A DNA stretch of 64,000 nt, taken from Pseudothermotoga_B sp051235805. GTDB lineage: Bacteria; Thermotogota; Thermotogae; Thermotogales; DSM-5069. The DNA lies in the NCBI RefSeq assembly GCF_051235805.1, contig NZ_JBPNXV010000001.1, forward strand, positions 434,001-498,000, read 5' to 3'. The notes under the pieces are model-generated. The model was not told the DNA's origin. It saw only the letters and a program-made list of their open reading frames with translations, and did no database searches. Position numbers and translations under genes: made by a program. Of the stretch, positions 53,198-61,581 are shown piece after piece; within the stretch, counting starts at the first letter, position 1; every line of letters begins with the position of its first letter.

Positions 53198-53563
53198 TCA
53201 ACAGCAACCTGATTCACCTTTCATCTGAAGAATCTGGTTGCTTTCACCGAGTATTGCCACCTTGGGACCCTTGTACTCACTATCTTCAAAGAGACCGAAG
53301 CTCATTATTATAACCTTGTCACCTTTTTCAACGAGCCTTGCAGCGGCGCCATTCAGTGCAATCGTTCCGCTCTTTGGCTTACCCGTGATCACGTAAGTTT
53401 CAAATCTTTCACCGTTGTTCACATCTGCAACCAGTACCTGTTCGTTTTCTTTCAGATCAACGGCTTTCATGAGCTCTTCATCTATCTCTATACTACCTTC
53501 ATAGGCAATGTTCTTGTCTGTCACCGTTGCCATATGTAACTTCGATTTGAGCATTATACGCAT
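53198..53563 (-). CDS. panD: Aspartate 1-decarboxylase
   Basis: 121 residues, pyruvoyl enzyme making beta-alanine from aspartate for pantothenate. MLKSKLHMATVTDKNIAYEGSIEID is present; self-cleavage is expected between Gly23 and Ser24. NGAAARLVEKGDKVIIMSF follows. The tail ending GESGCC is a little unusual. Start ATG 53563 (GTG 53566 possible), behind GGAGGG. No panB or panC adjacent. A TATAAT at 53586-53591 is a likely -10. Confidence 0.95.
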   Translation of the reverse strand: MRIMLKSKLHMATVTDKNIAYEGSIEIDEELMKAVDLKENEQVLVADVNNGERFETYVITGKPKSGTIALNGAAARLVEKGDKVIIMSFGLFEDSEYKGPKVAILGESNQILQMKGESGCC

Positions 53564-53688
53564 CACATCAATCCCTCCGATTCTTATTATATCAGTGGAT
53601 AGATCATTAGAAAGATTTGTTTGCGTCTGCTAAATTATTTCTTCATCAGTTTTTATCTGAAAGTGTGATTTCATTCATCTTTTATGTG

Positions 53689-53716
53689 TTGATCGAGCAA
53701 TCTTTTGTGATAAAAT
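53689..53716 (+). promoter_or_regulatory. Promoter of the glpA-like operon
   Basis: TTGATC, 16-bp spacer, TAAAAT. The predicted start is near 53723, at the first base of the antiterminator repeat. Confidence 0.65.
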
Positions 53717-53721
53717 AATAC

Positions 53722-53776
53722 TGGTGTGGTCAGAGCCCTGGAGAAAGCCACATCCCTTTTGGGGTGTGGCTTTTTT
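53722..53776 (+). promoter_or_regulatory. Leader attenuator of the glpA-like operon, candidate GlpP target
   Basis: Copy A TGGTGTGGT (53722-53730), complement GCCACATCCC (53747-53756), loop TTTT, copy B GGGGTGTGGC (53761-53770), then TTTTTT. Complement plus copy B form an intrinsic terminator directly before the gene; copy A can instead pair with the complement (8 pairs) and prevent it. GGAGGTG and the ATG follow at 53781-53793. The same architecture occurs in front of the hydrolase-glpK-glpP operon. Confidence 0.8.
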
Positions 53777-53792
53777 CTTTGGAGGTGTTTGA

Positions 53793-55232
53793 ATGAAAGT
53801 TGTCGTGATCGGTGCAGGAGTTGTTGGCAGCTTAGCCGCAAGAGAGCTGAGCAAATACGATCTTGATCTAACCATAATTGAGAAAAACCTCGACATAGGT
53901 TGGGGAGTCACTAAGGCAAACTCAGCAATACTGCATGCAGGCTACGATGATCCAATTGGATCAGCACGTGCCATGTTCTGTGCAAGAGGTAACGAGCTGT
54001 ACACTCAACTCTCTGAGGAACTCGATTTTGAAATAAAGAGGATTGGTTCATATGTCATCGCTTTAAACAACGAGGAATCAAAAACTGTAGAGGAACTTTA
54101 CAGACAGGGATTGATGAACAAAGTACCTGGTTTAGAGATTCACGATAGAAAAACTTTGCTTGAGAAAGAACCCAATCTCAACAGAGATGTGATTTGTGGT
54201 CTCTGGGCACCCACAGCGGGTATAACAGAGCCTTGGATGGTTGCGATAGCCGCTGTAGAAAATGCCTTAGCTAACGGGACAAAACTCGTCTTGAACGAAG
54301 AAGTTATAGGTTTTGAAAAGAACAATAACAAGATCACTAAGGTGATCACTAACAAGAATTCATACGAAGCAGATCTGGTTGTTAATGCAGCTGGTCTTTT
54401 TGCAGACAAGATAGCAATACTTGCCGGTGCAGAGTATGTACCTCTACATCCACGCCGTGGTGAGTACATACTCTTGGACAAAAAAGTCGGTTCAACTGTT
54501 AGCTCAGTTATCTTTCCAACGCCGACTAAGACATCAAAAGGAATACTCGTTTTGCCCACGATAGACGGTGGTTTGCTGCTTGGTCCAACGGCTGTTGATT
54601 TACCAGCCGAGATGAAAGAGGATTTCCAAACGACACAGGAAGGTTTAGAACAAATAAAGAATTTCACAAGAAATCTCGTCCCTTCGCTCGATCTTTCTCA
54701 GACCGTTAAGACCTTCTGTGGTTTAAGACCTGAGAGTCCCCAGAAAGATTTCTTCATCGGTGCAAGCAAAGAAGTGAAGAATTTTGTGAACCTAATGGCG
54801 ATGAGATCACCAGGACTGACAGCAGCACCAGCGATCGCTCAGCATCTTGTTGAAAACATTATTCAAGAAGAACTCAGATTTCAGTTGACAACCAAAAGGA
54901 ATTTCAATCCATTCAGGAAGGGTATAAAGAAGATGGTTGAGCTGTCGTTGCAAGAGTGGCAGGAAATCGTGAAGAAAGATCCTGCCGCTGGCAGACTGAT
55001 CTGTTACTGCAACGAAGTAACAGAGGCAGAGATAATCGAGGCTATAAGAAGAGGTGCGAGGACACTCGACGGTGTCAAGTTCAGAACAAGGGCGATGTTT
55101 GGTCGGTGTCAAGGAGGTTTTTGTTCGATAAAGATCATGAGGATCTTAGAGAGGGAACTTGGCAAAGACATGTCTGAGGTTGTTCTCAAATCACCTGGAA
55201 GTTGGATCGTTGATGGGAAGGTGAGAGAATGA
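53793..55232 (+). CDS. glpA: Glycerol-3-phosphate dehydrogenase, GlpA-like, with C-terminal [2Fe-2S] domain
   Basis: 479 residues. N-terminal FAD-binding VVVIGAGVVGSLAARELSKYDLDL, SAILHAGYDDPIGS, and a C-terminal BFD-like domain with cysteines at about 404, 406, 439 and 444 (CYC...CQGGFC). Oxidises glycerol-3-phosphate to dihydroxyacetone phosphate. It forms a triad with the FAD oxidoreductase and DUF1667 genes, overlapping the next gene by 4 bp. Confidence 0.92.
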   Translation: MKVVVIGAGVVGSLAARELSKYDLDLTIIEKNLDIGWGVTKANSAILHAGYDDPIGSARAMFCARGNELYTQLSEELDFEIKRIGSYVIALNNEESKTVEELYRQGLMNKVPGLEIHDRKTLLEKEPNLNRDVICGLWAPTAGITEPWMVAIAAVENALANGTKLVLNEEVIGFEKNNNKITKVITNKNSYEADLVVNAAGLFADKIAILAGAEYVPLHPRRGEYILLDKKVGSTVSSVIFPTPTKTSKGILVLPTIDGGLLLGPTAVDLPAEMKEDFQTTQEGLEQIKNFTRNLVPSLDLSQTVKTFCGLRPESPQKDFFIGASKEVKNFVNLMAMRSPGLTAAPAIAQHLVENIIQEELRFQLTTKRNFNPFRKGIKKMVELSLQEWQEIVKKDPAAGRLICYCNEVTEAEIIEAIRRGARTLDGVKFRTRAMFGRCQGGFCSIKIMRILERELGKDMSEVVLKSPGSWIVDGKVRE

Positions 55233-56440
55233 AAACCGATGTCCTTGTAATAGGTGCTGGTGCCGCTGGAATGGCTGCAGCCTTGAGCGCGGCGAAGAGT
55301 GGAGTAAAGGTTACCCTTGTTGATAGAGATGAAAGAACCGGTGGGATTCTCAATCAGTGCATACACAACGGTTTCGGGCTTCATTATTTCAAGCAAGAAT
55401 TGACCGGTCCTGAATACGCGGAGAGGTTCTCGACGTTACTCAGTAATTTTGAAATAGATCTTTTGACTGATTGTCATGTTCATAAGGTAAATCCAGACAA
55501 AAGAGCCATATTGGTTTCTCCAAAGGGTGTCTTTGAACTTGAAACGAAGGCTGTTGTTTACACTGCTGGTGCGAGAGAAAGACCTTTTGGAGCTCTTATG
55601 ATTCCTGGAGATAGACCTTCTGGGATCTTCACAGCTGGTGTTGCTCAAAAGTACATGAACATAGAGAACAGACTTATTGGAAAAAGGGCTTTGATACTTG
55701 GTTCTGGCGATATTGGTATGATCATGGCGCGGAGGCTAACGCTCGAGGGTGTCGAGGTTGTTGCAGTGGTAGAAAGGCTACCTTATTCAGGCGGACTTTT
55801 GAGAAATGTGATTCAGTGTCTTGAAGACTACAACATACCTTTGTACCTCTCGAGCACAGTTGTCGAAGTGAGAGGGAAAGATAGACTTGAAGAAGTTGTT
55901 GTAGCACAGGTAGATCAAAATTACAAACCGGTGCCTGGTACTGAGAAGATCTTCAAAGTTGACACACTCGTTCTTTCAGTCGGTTTGATACCGCAGGTTG
56001 AGTTGCTCCAAGGTCTGGTTGAATTTGATCCTGTTTCAAAGGGTGTTTCCTCTTCCAACATAGGACAGAGCTCTAACGAGTGGATTTTCTCTGCAGGTAA
56101 CTGTAATGTTATCTACGATCTTGTTGATTACGTAACAATGGAAGGTGAAAAAGCTGGAAAATATGCGGCCTTATATGCTAAAGGCGAGAGTTTTGATAAA
56201 GGCACACCTATAGAAACAGGAGAAAACGTTGGCATAGTTTTCCCAAGAAGATATGTAACTGGAGAAGATTTAGTTTTATATCTGAGGAGTAAAAAACCAA
56301 TGGAAAAGGCAACTTTGATCGTGAATGGTTTCGAAAAGAAATTTGAGGACGTTATGCCGAGCGAGATGATCAGAGTTAAGATACCACAAGGTAAGTTAAC
56401 AGCTGCCCAGAAAATAACAGTTTCGCTCAAGGAGGAATGA
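55229..56440 (+). CDS. FAD-dependent oxidoreductase, partner of GlpA-like dehydrogenase
   Basis: 403 residues: FAD site VLVIGAGAAGMAAALSAAKSG, RDERTGGILNQCIHNGFG, and a second nucleotide site LILGSGDIGMIMARRLTLEG, ending IFSAGNCNVIYDLVDYV. This is the pyridine-nucleotide-disulfide type often found beside anaerobic glycerol-3-phosphate dehydrogenases. It probably passes electrons from GlpA to an NAD- or quinone-linked acceptor. Overlaps both neighbours by 4 bp. Confidence 0.9.
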   Translation: MKTDVLVIGAGAAGMAAALSAAKSGVKVTLVDRDERTGGILNQCIHNGFGLHYFKQELTGPEYAERFSTLLSNFEIDLLTDCHVHKVNPDKRAILVSPKGVFELETKAVVYTAGARERPFGALMIPGDRPSGIFTAGVAQKYMNIENRLIGKRALILGSGDIGMIMARRLTLEGVEVVAVVERLPYSGGLLRNVIQCLEDYNIPLYLSSTVVEVRGKDRLEEVVVAQVDQNYKPVPGTEKIFKVDTLVLSVGLIPQVELLQGLVEFDPVSKGVSSSNIGQSSNEWIFSAGNCNVIYDLVDYVTMEGEKAGKYAALYAKGESFDKGTPIETGENVGIVFPRRYVTGEDLVLYLRSKKPMEKATLIVNGFEKKFEDVMPSEMIRVKIPQGKLTAAQKITVSLKEE

Positions 56441-56823
56441 AGATGGACAGAGTCGTCTGCGTGCAATGTCCTGTTGGATGCAAGATAAGATTCGAATTGG
56501 TAGATGGGAAGATAGCCAAAGTTGAGGGAAATAGATGCCCAAGAGGGCTTTCTTATCTTGAAGATGAACTGAGAGAACCAAAAAGGGTTGTACCAACGAG
56601 TGTGAAGGTTGTCGGAGGAAAGTACGAACTTGTTTCAGTCAAGACATCTGCACCCATACCAAAGAAATACATTCCACAGTTGATGAAAAAACTCAAGGAA
56701 ATAAAAATAAACGCCCCCGTAAGGGTCGGGGACGTCATTCTAAATAATGTCTTCGACACCGGCGTTGATGTTGTTGCAACGAGAACGGTTCTAAAAGACT
56801 CAAATTGCAATGCTCCAAAGTGA
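56437..56823 (+). CDS. DUF1667 protein, third component of the glycerol-3-phosphate dehydrogenase triad
   Basis: 128 residues with CVQCPVGC near the N-terminus and GNRCPRG, suggesting a metal or Fe-S site, then VRVGDVILNNVFDTGVDVVATR, as in DUF1667. Likely an electron-transfer subunit, by context. Its 3' end overlaps the opposing glpP gene by 24 bp. Confidence 0.9.
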   Translation: MKMDRVVCVQCPVGCKIRFELVDGKIAKVEGNRCPRGLSYLEDELREPKRVVPTSVKVVGGKYELVSVKTSAPIPKKYIPQLMKKLKEIKINAPVRVGDVILNNVFDTGVDVVATRTVLKDSNCNAPK

Positions 56824-57357
56824 TTCTTGGCTGGTCGAGACGGCAGTTGCCCCTTTGTCCAGCGCCTCTCTGATTTGACCGATCGTCTTGACCAGTCCAC
56901 CTGTGATGAGTGGTATCCCTGTTTCGTCCTTGATCTGTTTTATGAGATCGGGCAAGAGACCTGGCAAAACTTCCACATAGTCAGGACTGTGCGACTTTGC
57001 TTGCTGGATGCCAGTGACAAGTGATTGCGAGTCGATCAGAAAGATCCTCTGAATTGGAACCAAATTGATCTTTTTTGCGTAGCTCACCAGGTTACCCTTA
57101 GTTGTTATGACGCCATCTGCCTTGAGTTGTACTTTCAAAAATTTGAGTGCCGCTTCGTCTTTTCCAAGACCTTTGACCAAGTCGATGTGCACGAAAACAT
57201 ACTTACCACTGCTGTGAAAAAGTTGTATGACTTGGCTCAGTTCCATGATATCTCCCGTGAGCAAGAAAACAGAACTCGCTTTGCTCGTCAGAGCCCTTTG
57301 TATCTGAGAATCTTCCCTTATTGCCGGAACTATTGGAAAGACAAAGTAGTTCGTCAT
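56800..57357 (-). CDS. glpP: GlpP-family glycerol-3-phosphate-responsive antiterminator
   Basis: 185 residues from ATG 57357, which overlaps the glpK stop (ATGA). FPIVPAIREDSQIQRAL, VFLLTGDIMEL, VFVHIDLVKGLGKDEAALKFL, ADGVITTKGNLVSYAKK, IFLIDSQSL, VEVLPGLLPDLIKQI and PLITGGLVKTIGQIREAL follow the GlpP family closely (TIM-barrel fold). In B. subtilis GlpP with bound glycerol-3-phosphate lets transcription pass the glpD leader terminator. Two matching leaders lie at 53.7 and 60.7 kb. Confidence 0.93.
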   Translation of the reverse strand: MTNYFVFPIVPAIREDSQIQRALTSKASSVFLLTGDIMELSQVIQLFHSSGKYVFVHIDLVKGLGKDEAALKFLKVQLKADGVITTKGNLVSYAKKINLVPIQRIFLIDSQSLVTGIQQAKSHSPDYVEVLPGLLPDLIKQIKDETGIPLITGGLVKTIGQIREALDKGATAVSTSQESLWSIAI

Positions 57358-58853
57358 TCTTCCACCCACTTGGTGGCTCTCTTGACAGCTCTTTTCCAAC
57401 CTGAGTACAGTTTCTCCCTTTCGTCCTGGTTCATCTTTGGTTCGAATCTCCTATCGATCTGCCACTGTCTTTTGATCTCTTCATGATCTTTCCAATACCC
57501 GGTTGCAAGCCCTGCAAGGTACGCTGCACCGAGTGCCGTGGTCTCGTTCACCTCAGGTCTTTCGACAGGTACTCCCAAGATATCTGATTGAAACTGCATC
57601 AAAAAGTTGTTCACAGATGCACCGCCGTCGACTCTGAGTGAACGGAGCTTTATCTTTGACTCACTCGACATGACGTCTACGACATCCCTGGTTTGATAAG
57701 CTATGGCTTCAAGGGTTGCTCTCACTATGTGTTCTTTCAAAGTGCCTCTTGTTATGCCAACGATCGTTCCACGTGCGTACATATCCCAGTAAGGCGCTCC
57801 AAGTCCTACGAAGGCTGGCACGAAATACACACCGTTGGAGTCAGGTACACTCGAAGCGAGGTATTCCGTGTCAGAGGCTTTCTCAATCAGCTTTATGCCA
57901 TCTCTGAGCCACTGGACTGCTGCACCTGCAACGAAGACACTACCTTCAAGTGCGTAACAGACCTTCTTTTCTTTCAAACCCCAAGCAATGGTCGTCAAAA
58001 GCCCCGAATGGGAGTCTATAGGCTTTTCTCCTGTGTTCATGAGTATGAAGCAACCTGTGCCATAGGTATTCTTCACCATACCTGGCTCACAGCACACTTG
58101 TCCAAATAATGCAGCTTGTTGATCACCTGCATCGCCAGAGATTGGGATCTTTTTTCCAAAGATTTCTTCGGCTGTGTAGCCATAGACAAAACTCGATGGT
58201 TTCACTTCGGGAAGCACAGCCTTTGGTATGTCAAAGAGTTCAAGCAGTTCTTCATCCCAGCTCAACGTGTGTATGTTGAAAAGCATCGTTCTCGATGCAT
58301 TCGAGTAATCTGTCACGTGAACCTTTCCGCCCGTTAAATTCCATATGAGCCAGGTATCAACGTTACCGAAGAGCAGTTCACCCTTTTTTGCCTTCTCTCT
58401 TGCTCCTTCTACGTTGTCCAAAAGCCATTTCAACTTGGTGGCTGAGAAGTAAGCATCGATAACAAGACCTGTCTTTTCCTTTATCTTTTGAGCATAGCCT
58501 TTGTTCTTGAGCTCATCACAGATATTTGCAGTCCTCCTGCACTGCCAGACTATTGCGTTGTGAACAGGTTTAGTTGTCTTTCTGTCCCACAGTATCGTTG
58601 TTTCTCTCTGGTTGGTAACTCCTATTGCAGCGATCTGTTCTGGTTCTATTCCTGCGTTTCTCAGAGCTTTTCTTGCAACACTTATCTGTGATTCAAGGAT
58701 ATCCATTGGATCATGTTCCACCCATCCAGCTCTTGGGTATATTTGGGGAAATTCTTGATTTACCATGTGAACGACTTTGCCGTTATGATCAAAAATTATA
58801 GCCCTTGAACTGGTCGTCCCTTGATCGAGTGCAAGAAGATACCTCCCAGCCAC
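57354..58853 (-). CDS. glpK: Glycerol kinase
   Basis: About 499 residues, full length FGGY kinase: YLLALDQGTTSSRAIIFD, WVEHDPMDIL, GVTNQRETTILWD, SGDAGDQQAALFGQ, GTGCFILMNTG and DGGASVNNFLMQFQSDIL are intact. It phosphorylates glycerol with ATP. I start at GTG 58853, which has AAGGAGG at good distance and gives MAGRYLLALDQG. It follows the hydrolase with a 14-bp gap and precedes glpP. Confidence 0.97.
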   Translation of the reverse strand: MAGRYLLALDQGTTSSRAIIFDHNGKVVHMVNQEFPQIYPRAGWVEHDPMDILESQISVARKALRNAGIEPEQIAAIGVTNQRETTILWDRKTTKPVHNAIVWQCRRTANICDELKNKGYAQKIKEKTGLVIDAYFSATKLKWLLDNVEGAREKAKKGELLFGNVDTWLIWNLTGGKVHVTDYSNASRTMLFNIHTLSWDEELLELFDIPKAVLPEVKPSSFVYGYTAEEIFGKKIPISGDAGDQQAALFGQVCCEPGMVKNTYGTGCFILMNTGEKPIDSHSGLLTTIAWGLKEKKVCYALEGSVFVAGAAVQWLRDGIKLIEKASDTEYLASSVPDSNGVYFVPAFVGLGAPYWDMYARGTIVGITRGTLKEHIVRATLEAIAYQTRDVVDVMSSESKIKLRSLRVDGGASVNNFLMQFQSDILGVPVERPEVNETTALGAAYLAGLATGYWKDHEEIKRQWQIDRRFEPKMNQDEREKLYSGWKRAVKRATKWVEE

Positions 58854-58866
58854 CTTCAATACCTCC

Positions 58867-60663
58867 TTATGCGACAAATTGTATCGCTTGGCCTGCTACG
58901 ATGTACCAAGTTACAAACAATGCATTGACAAAGGCTCCTACATATATGCTACCAGTTCTGCGATAGAAAAAGGAAGAAACAGTTCCCACAACGGCAGTCA
59001 AAAAGACAAATTGATATGCAACTATGCCGAGTAATGACTGTGTTGGGAAAAAGAGTGTCTGAGTTGAGAAAAGTTTTCCAACTTGAAGCATCACGAGTAT
59101 GGATATACCAAGACAGTTTGCAAGAGCTGAGCTGATCATCCATATTGCTGTTGTTTGCGCCTCGTTCTTTAACTCTATCGCTTTGAGCTGTCCGTTGAGC
59201 ACGAGCGCGTTCACAAACGCAAACAAGGCAAATGGAGGCAAGAATTTTATGAATATCCAAAATCTTGCTATATCCATTGGTTTCAGAGCCAGAACCCACC
59301 ATCTGAAATCTACTTTGAAAGCCCACTGAACTATTGAAAGAACAATATGAGTTGCAAAAACAACACAAACTGCGAGTGCAAATGCCTTCCACAACTGTTT
59401 TAGAGAAAATCTGGGTTTTTCAGAGTTTGTTGCAAGTCCATAAGTTACGAGATTTCCGCCAATTCTGCGGTGGTAGACAAAGTGCCAGACGATGAACAAA
59501 CCAATTGCAATGAGAGAGTTGAAGGCTGCCCATCTGGCAAAGCCTATCGTTAAACTCTGTGGCCAGAATGCGTTTGGTACAGGGGTCTTTCCTCCAGGTT
59601 GTTGAAACTTGAAAAAGGTGAAGGCTGGGATCGCTGTCACCAATGCAAAGCCAATCAGCCATACGATGATGCTCAAAGGCTTGGTTGTTTTTTGAAAACC
59701 AGCGGGTTTTCCTTTCAAACTGGAAAAGTAACCACTGTTCAGCAAATAATATCCATAGCTGAGCATGAAGATGATACCGCCTATGAGTGCTAAGAGAGTT
59801 CCAAATTCTTTCCATTGCCAGATTTGATTGTTGGGATCGATGAACTTGGGTGGAGTTATCGACTCTTGCAGGAACTCTATTGCGTAGCCGATTGCTTCCT
59901 TCGACAGGTGATCTCCTGGGTGTGTACAGTTCGGGATGTAGAGTTTTCTGGCTGTTTCGTTTTCGAAAGAACCATAGAGTTTCTTTGGAATCACGTCCTC
60001 GTCGGTACCAAAGGCTGTCTTCAGCTTCTGCGTTTTAACTATGTCCGATGGAATTTCCACTCCCCACATGAGTCTGCTGAACTCATCGTATTTGCTAAAA
60101 ACGACTGCAAAGTTGAACGGTGTTTCAGCAGTGACCTTCGGTGAACCGTAGGTTTCAGATGATGAACCTTCCAGAATTACTGTTCTCACAAGATCAGGAT
60201 ACTTTCCTGCAGCACTTAAAACAGACCAACCACCCATTGAGTGCCCTTCAACAGCTATGTTCTTTTTATCGACAAACGGTAAACTTGCCAGATAGAGCAA
60301 TCCATCTGCCGCACCGCGAGCTGGATTTGCAAGGCCACCTTTGATTTGTTCGGAGTAGCCGTGACCAGCCATATCCATTGCCATCACAACATAACCTCGC
60401 CTGGCAAATTCGATGTTGAAACCGCTTTGTGTTTCCCTTGAGTTGATGTAACCGTGCATCGTCAGAACAGCAGGAGCTGGTTTCTCTGCACTGACACCTT
60501 TTGGAACAAAGAGCAATGCACTGAGAACTTTCCCGTCACTACTTGCGATTCTCAGTTCTTTGACTTGAACCCTTCCGAAGTCAGTTTGTACCAAGAACGC
60601 AATCAGAGCGCCGATGAAAACAATGAGTAGTGAGAAGATAACCCAGCTGAGACTCTTCCGCAT
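58867..60663 (-). CDS. Membrane-anchored alpha/beta hydrolase with C-terminal multi-helix domain
   Basis: About 598 residues from ATG 60663 behind GGGAGGTG. An N-terminal anchor (about 9-27) leads to an extracytoplasmic hydrolase domain: LTMHGYINSRE (oxyanion region), MDMAGHGYSE, nucleophile VEGHSMGGW and IPNCTHPGDH (His). About six membrane helices follow from residue 285. Esterase/lipase activity is expected from the fold; substrate is inferred from its place in front of glpK. Confidence 0.88.
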   Translation of the reverse strand: MRKSLSWVIFSLLIVFIGALIAFLVQTDFGRVQVKELRIASSDGKVLSALLFVPKGVSAEKPAPAVLTMHGYINSRETQSGFNIEFARRGYVVMAMDMAGHGYSEQIKGGLANPARGAADGLLYLASLPFVDKKNIAVEGHSMGGWSVLSAAGKYPDLVRTVILEGSSSETYGSPKVTAETPFNFAVVFSKYDEFSRLMWGVEIPSDIVKTQKLKTAFGTDEDVIPKKLYGSFENETARKLYIPNCTHPGDHLSKEAIGYAIEFLQESITPPKFIDPNNQIWQWKEFGTLLALIGGIIFMLSYGYYLLNSGYFSSLKGKPAGFQKTTKPLSIIVWLIGFALVTAIPAFTFFKFQQPGGKTPVPNAFWPQSLTIGFARWAAFNSLIAIGLFIVWHFVYHRRIGGNLVTYGLATNSEKPRFSLKQLWKAFALAVCVVFATHIVLSIVQWAFKVDFRWWVLALKPMDIARFWIFIKFLPPFALFAFVNALVLNGQLKAIELKNEAQTTAIWMISSALANCLGISILVMLQVGKLFSTQTLFFPTQSLLGIVAYQFVFLTAVVGTVSSFFYRRTGSIYVGAFVNALFVTWYIVAGQAIQFVA

Positions 60664-60684
60664 AGATACACCTCCCTCGCATTC

Positions 60685-60746
60685 TGCAAAAATAAAGGAC
60701 CATACCTCATACAAAGATATGGTCCTCTCCTATTCTCCACCATACC
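60685..60746 (-). promoter_or_regulatory. Leader attenuator of the hydrolase-glpK-glpP operon, candidate GlpP target
   Basis: On the minus strand: copy A GGTATGGT (60739-60746), spacer with GGAGAATAGGAG, 5' arm AGGACCATATC (60716-60726), loop of 9, 3' arm GGTATGGTCCT (60696-60706) with copy B, then TTATTTTTG. An 11-bp intrinsic terminator; copy A can pair with ACCATATC (8 pairs, one G-U) as antiterminator. Arrangement matches 53722-53776. Confidence 0.8.
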
Positions 60747-60780
60747 AAAAGATTTATGCGCATATTCGCTTTCCGAATGA

Positions 60781-60808
60781 ATTATACCATTGTTTCAGTC
60801 CATGTCAA
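60781..60808 (-). promoter_or_regulatory. Promoter of the hydrolase-glpK-glpP operon
   Basis: Minus-strand TTGACA, 16-bp spacer, TATAAT: consensus hexamers. Predicted start near 60774, about 28 nt before antiterminator copy A. Confidence 0.85.
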
Positions 60809-60887
60809 CAGATCATTTGTGTGACGAACAACCTATCTGCACGATTGGTGTAAAATAAATATAAAATAGAGGGTGGGAGGTGTCAGA

Positions 60888-61571
60888 ATGAAAGTACGTT
60901 ACCTTGGTCATTCGGCGGTGCTCATACAGCTCAAGGAAAAGAATCTGATAATCGACCCATTCATAAGCGAAAACCCTTGCTGTCCTGTTAAGTTGGAAGA
61001 TCTACCAAGAATACATTATATCTTAGTCACGCATGGTCATGCAGATCATCTTGGAGACACGATAAAGATTGCAAAGAGTGATAAAGCTACGGTTATTGCA
61101 AATTACGAACTTTGCAGCTACATATCCAGACATGGAATTCAAACTCATCCGATGCACATTGGAGGAAGGTATGTCTTTGAGTTTGGAGCTGTTAAGTTGA
61201 CACCAGCTCTGCATGGTTCGAGCTTGATCGAAAAAGATCTTCCTGTTTATGCAGGTAATCCCTGTGGTTTCTTGATCGAAGCTGAAGGCAAGAAAGTCTA
61301 TCACGCTGGAGACACGGGTTTGACAAAAGATATGGAATTACTGCAGAAAGAAAGGGTAGATCTTGCATTCATCCCGATAGGCGGCAACTTCGTCATGGAT
61401 CTCTGGGATGCTGTAGAGGCTGTTAAGATGATACAACCAAAATTGGTCGTACCAATACACTTCGACACTTGGGAAGTGATCAAATCAGATCCAGAGAAAT
61501 TCAAAGAAGAGGTAGAAAAGCTCCAAGTAAGCTGTCAGATAATGAGACCTGGAGAAACAATCGAACTGTGA
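60888..61571 (+). CDS. UPF0173 metal-dependent hydrolase (UlaG-like beta-lactamase fold)
   Basis: 227 residues from ATG 60888 behind GGGAGGTG. MKVRYLGHSAVLIQL, LVTHGHADHLGDT (HxHxDH), HAGDTGL and VPIHFDTW match UPF0173. Cytoplasmic; substrate unknown. Divergent from the glp operon and followed 10 bp later by the PrcB-domain gene. Confidence 0.92.
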   Translation: MKVRYLGHSAVLIQLKEKNLIIDPFISENPCCPVKLEDLPRIHYILVTHGHADHLGDTIKIAKSDKATVIANYELCSYISRHGIQTHPMHIGGRYVFEFGAVKLTPALHGSSLIEKDLPVYAGNPCGFLIEAEGKKVYHAGDTGLTKDMELLQKERVDLAFIPIGGNFVMDLWDAVEAVKMIQPKLVVPIHFDTWEVIKSDPEKFKEEVEKLQVSCQIMRPGETIEL

Positions 61572-61581
61572 GGCGAGTCAT

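Noticed and set aside
56715..56750. GC-rich hairpin CCCCGT...GGGG in the DUF1667 gene
   Set aside because: Only 4 GC pairs, inside coding sequence and without a T-run.
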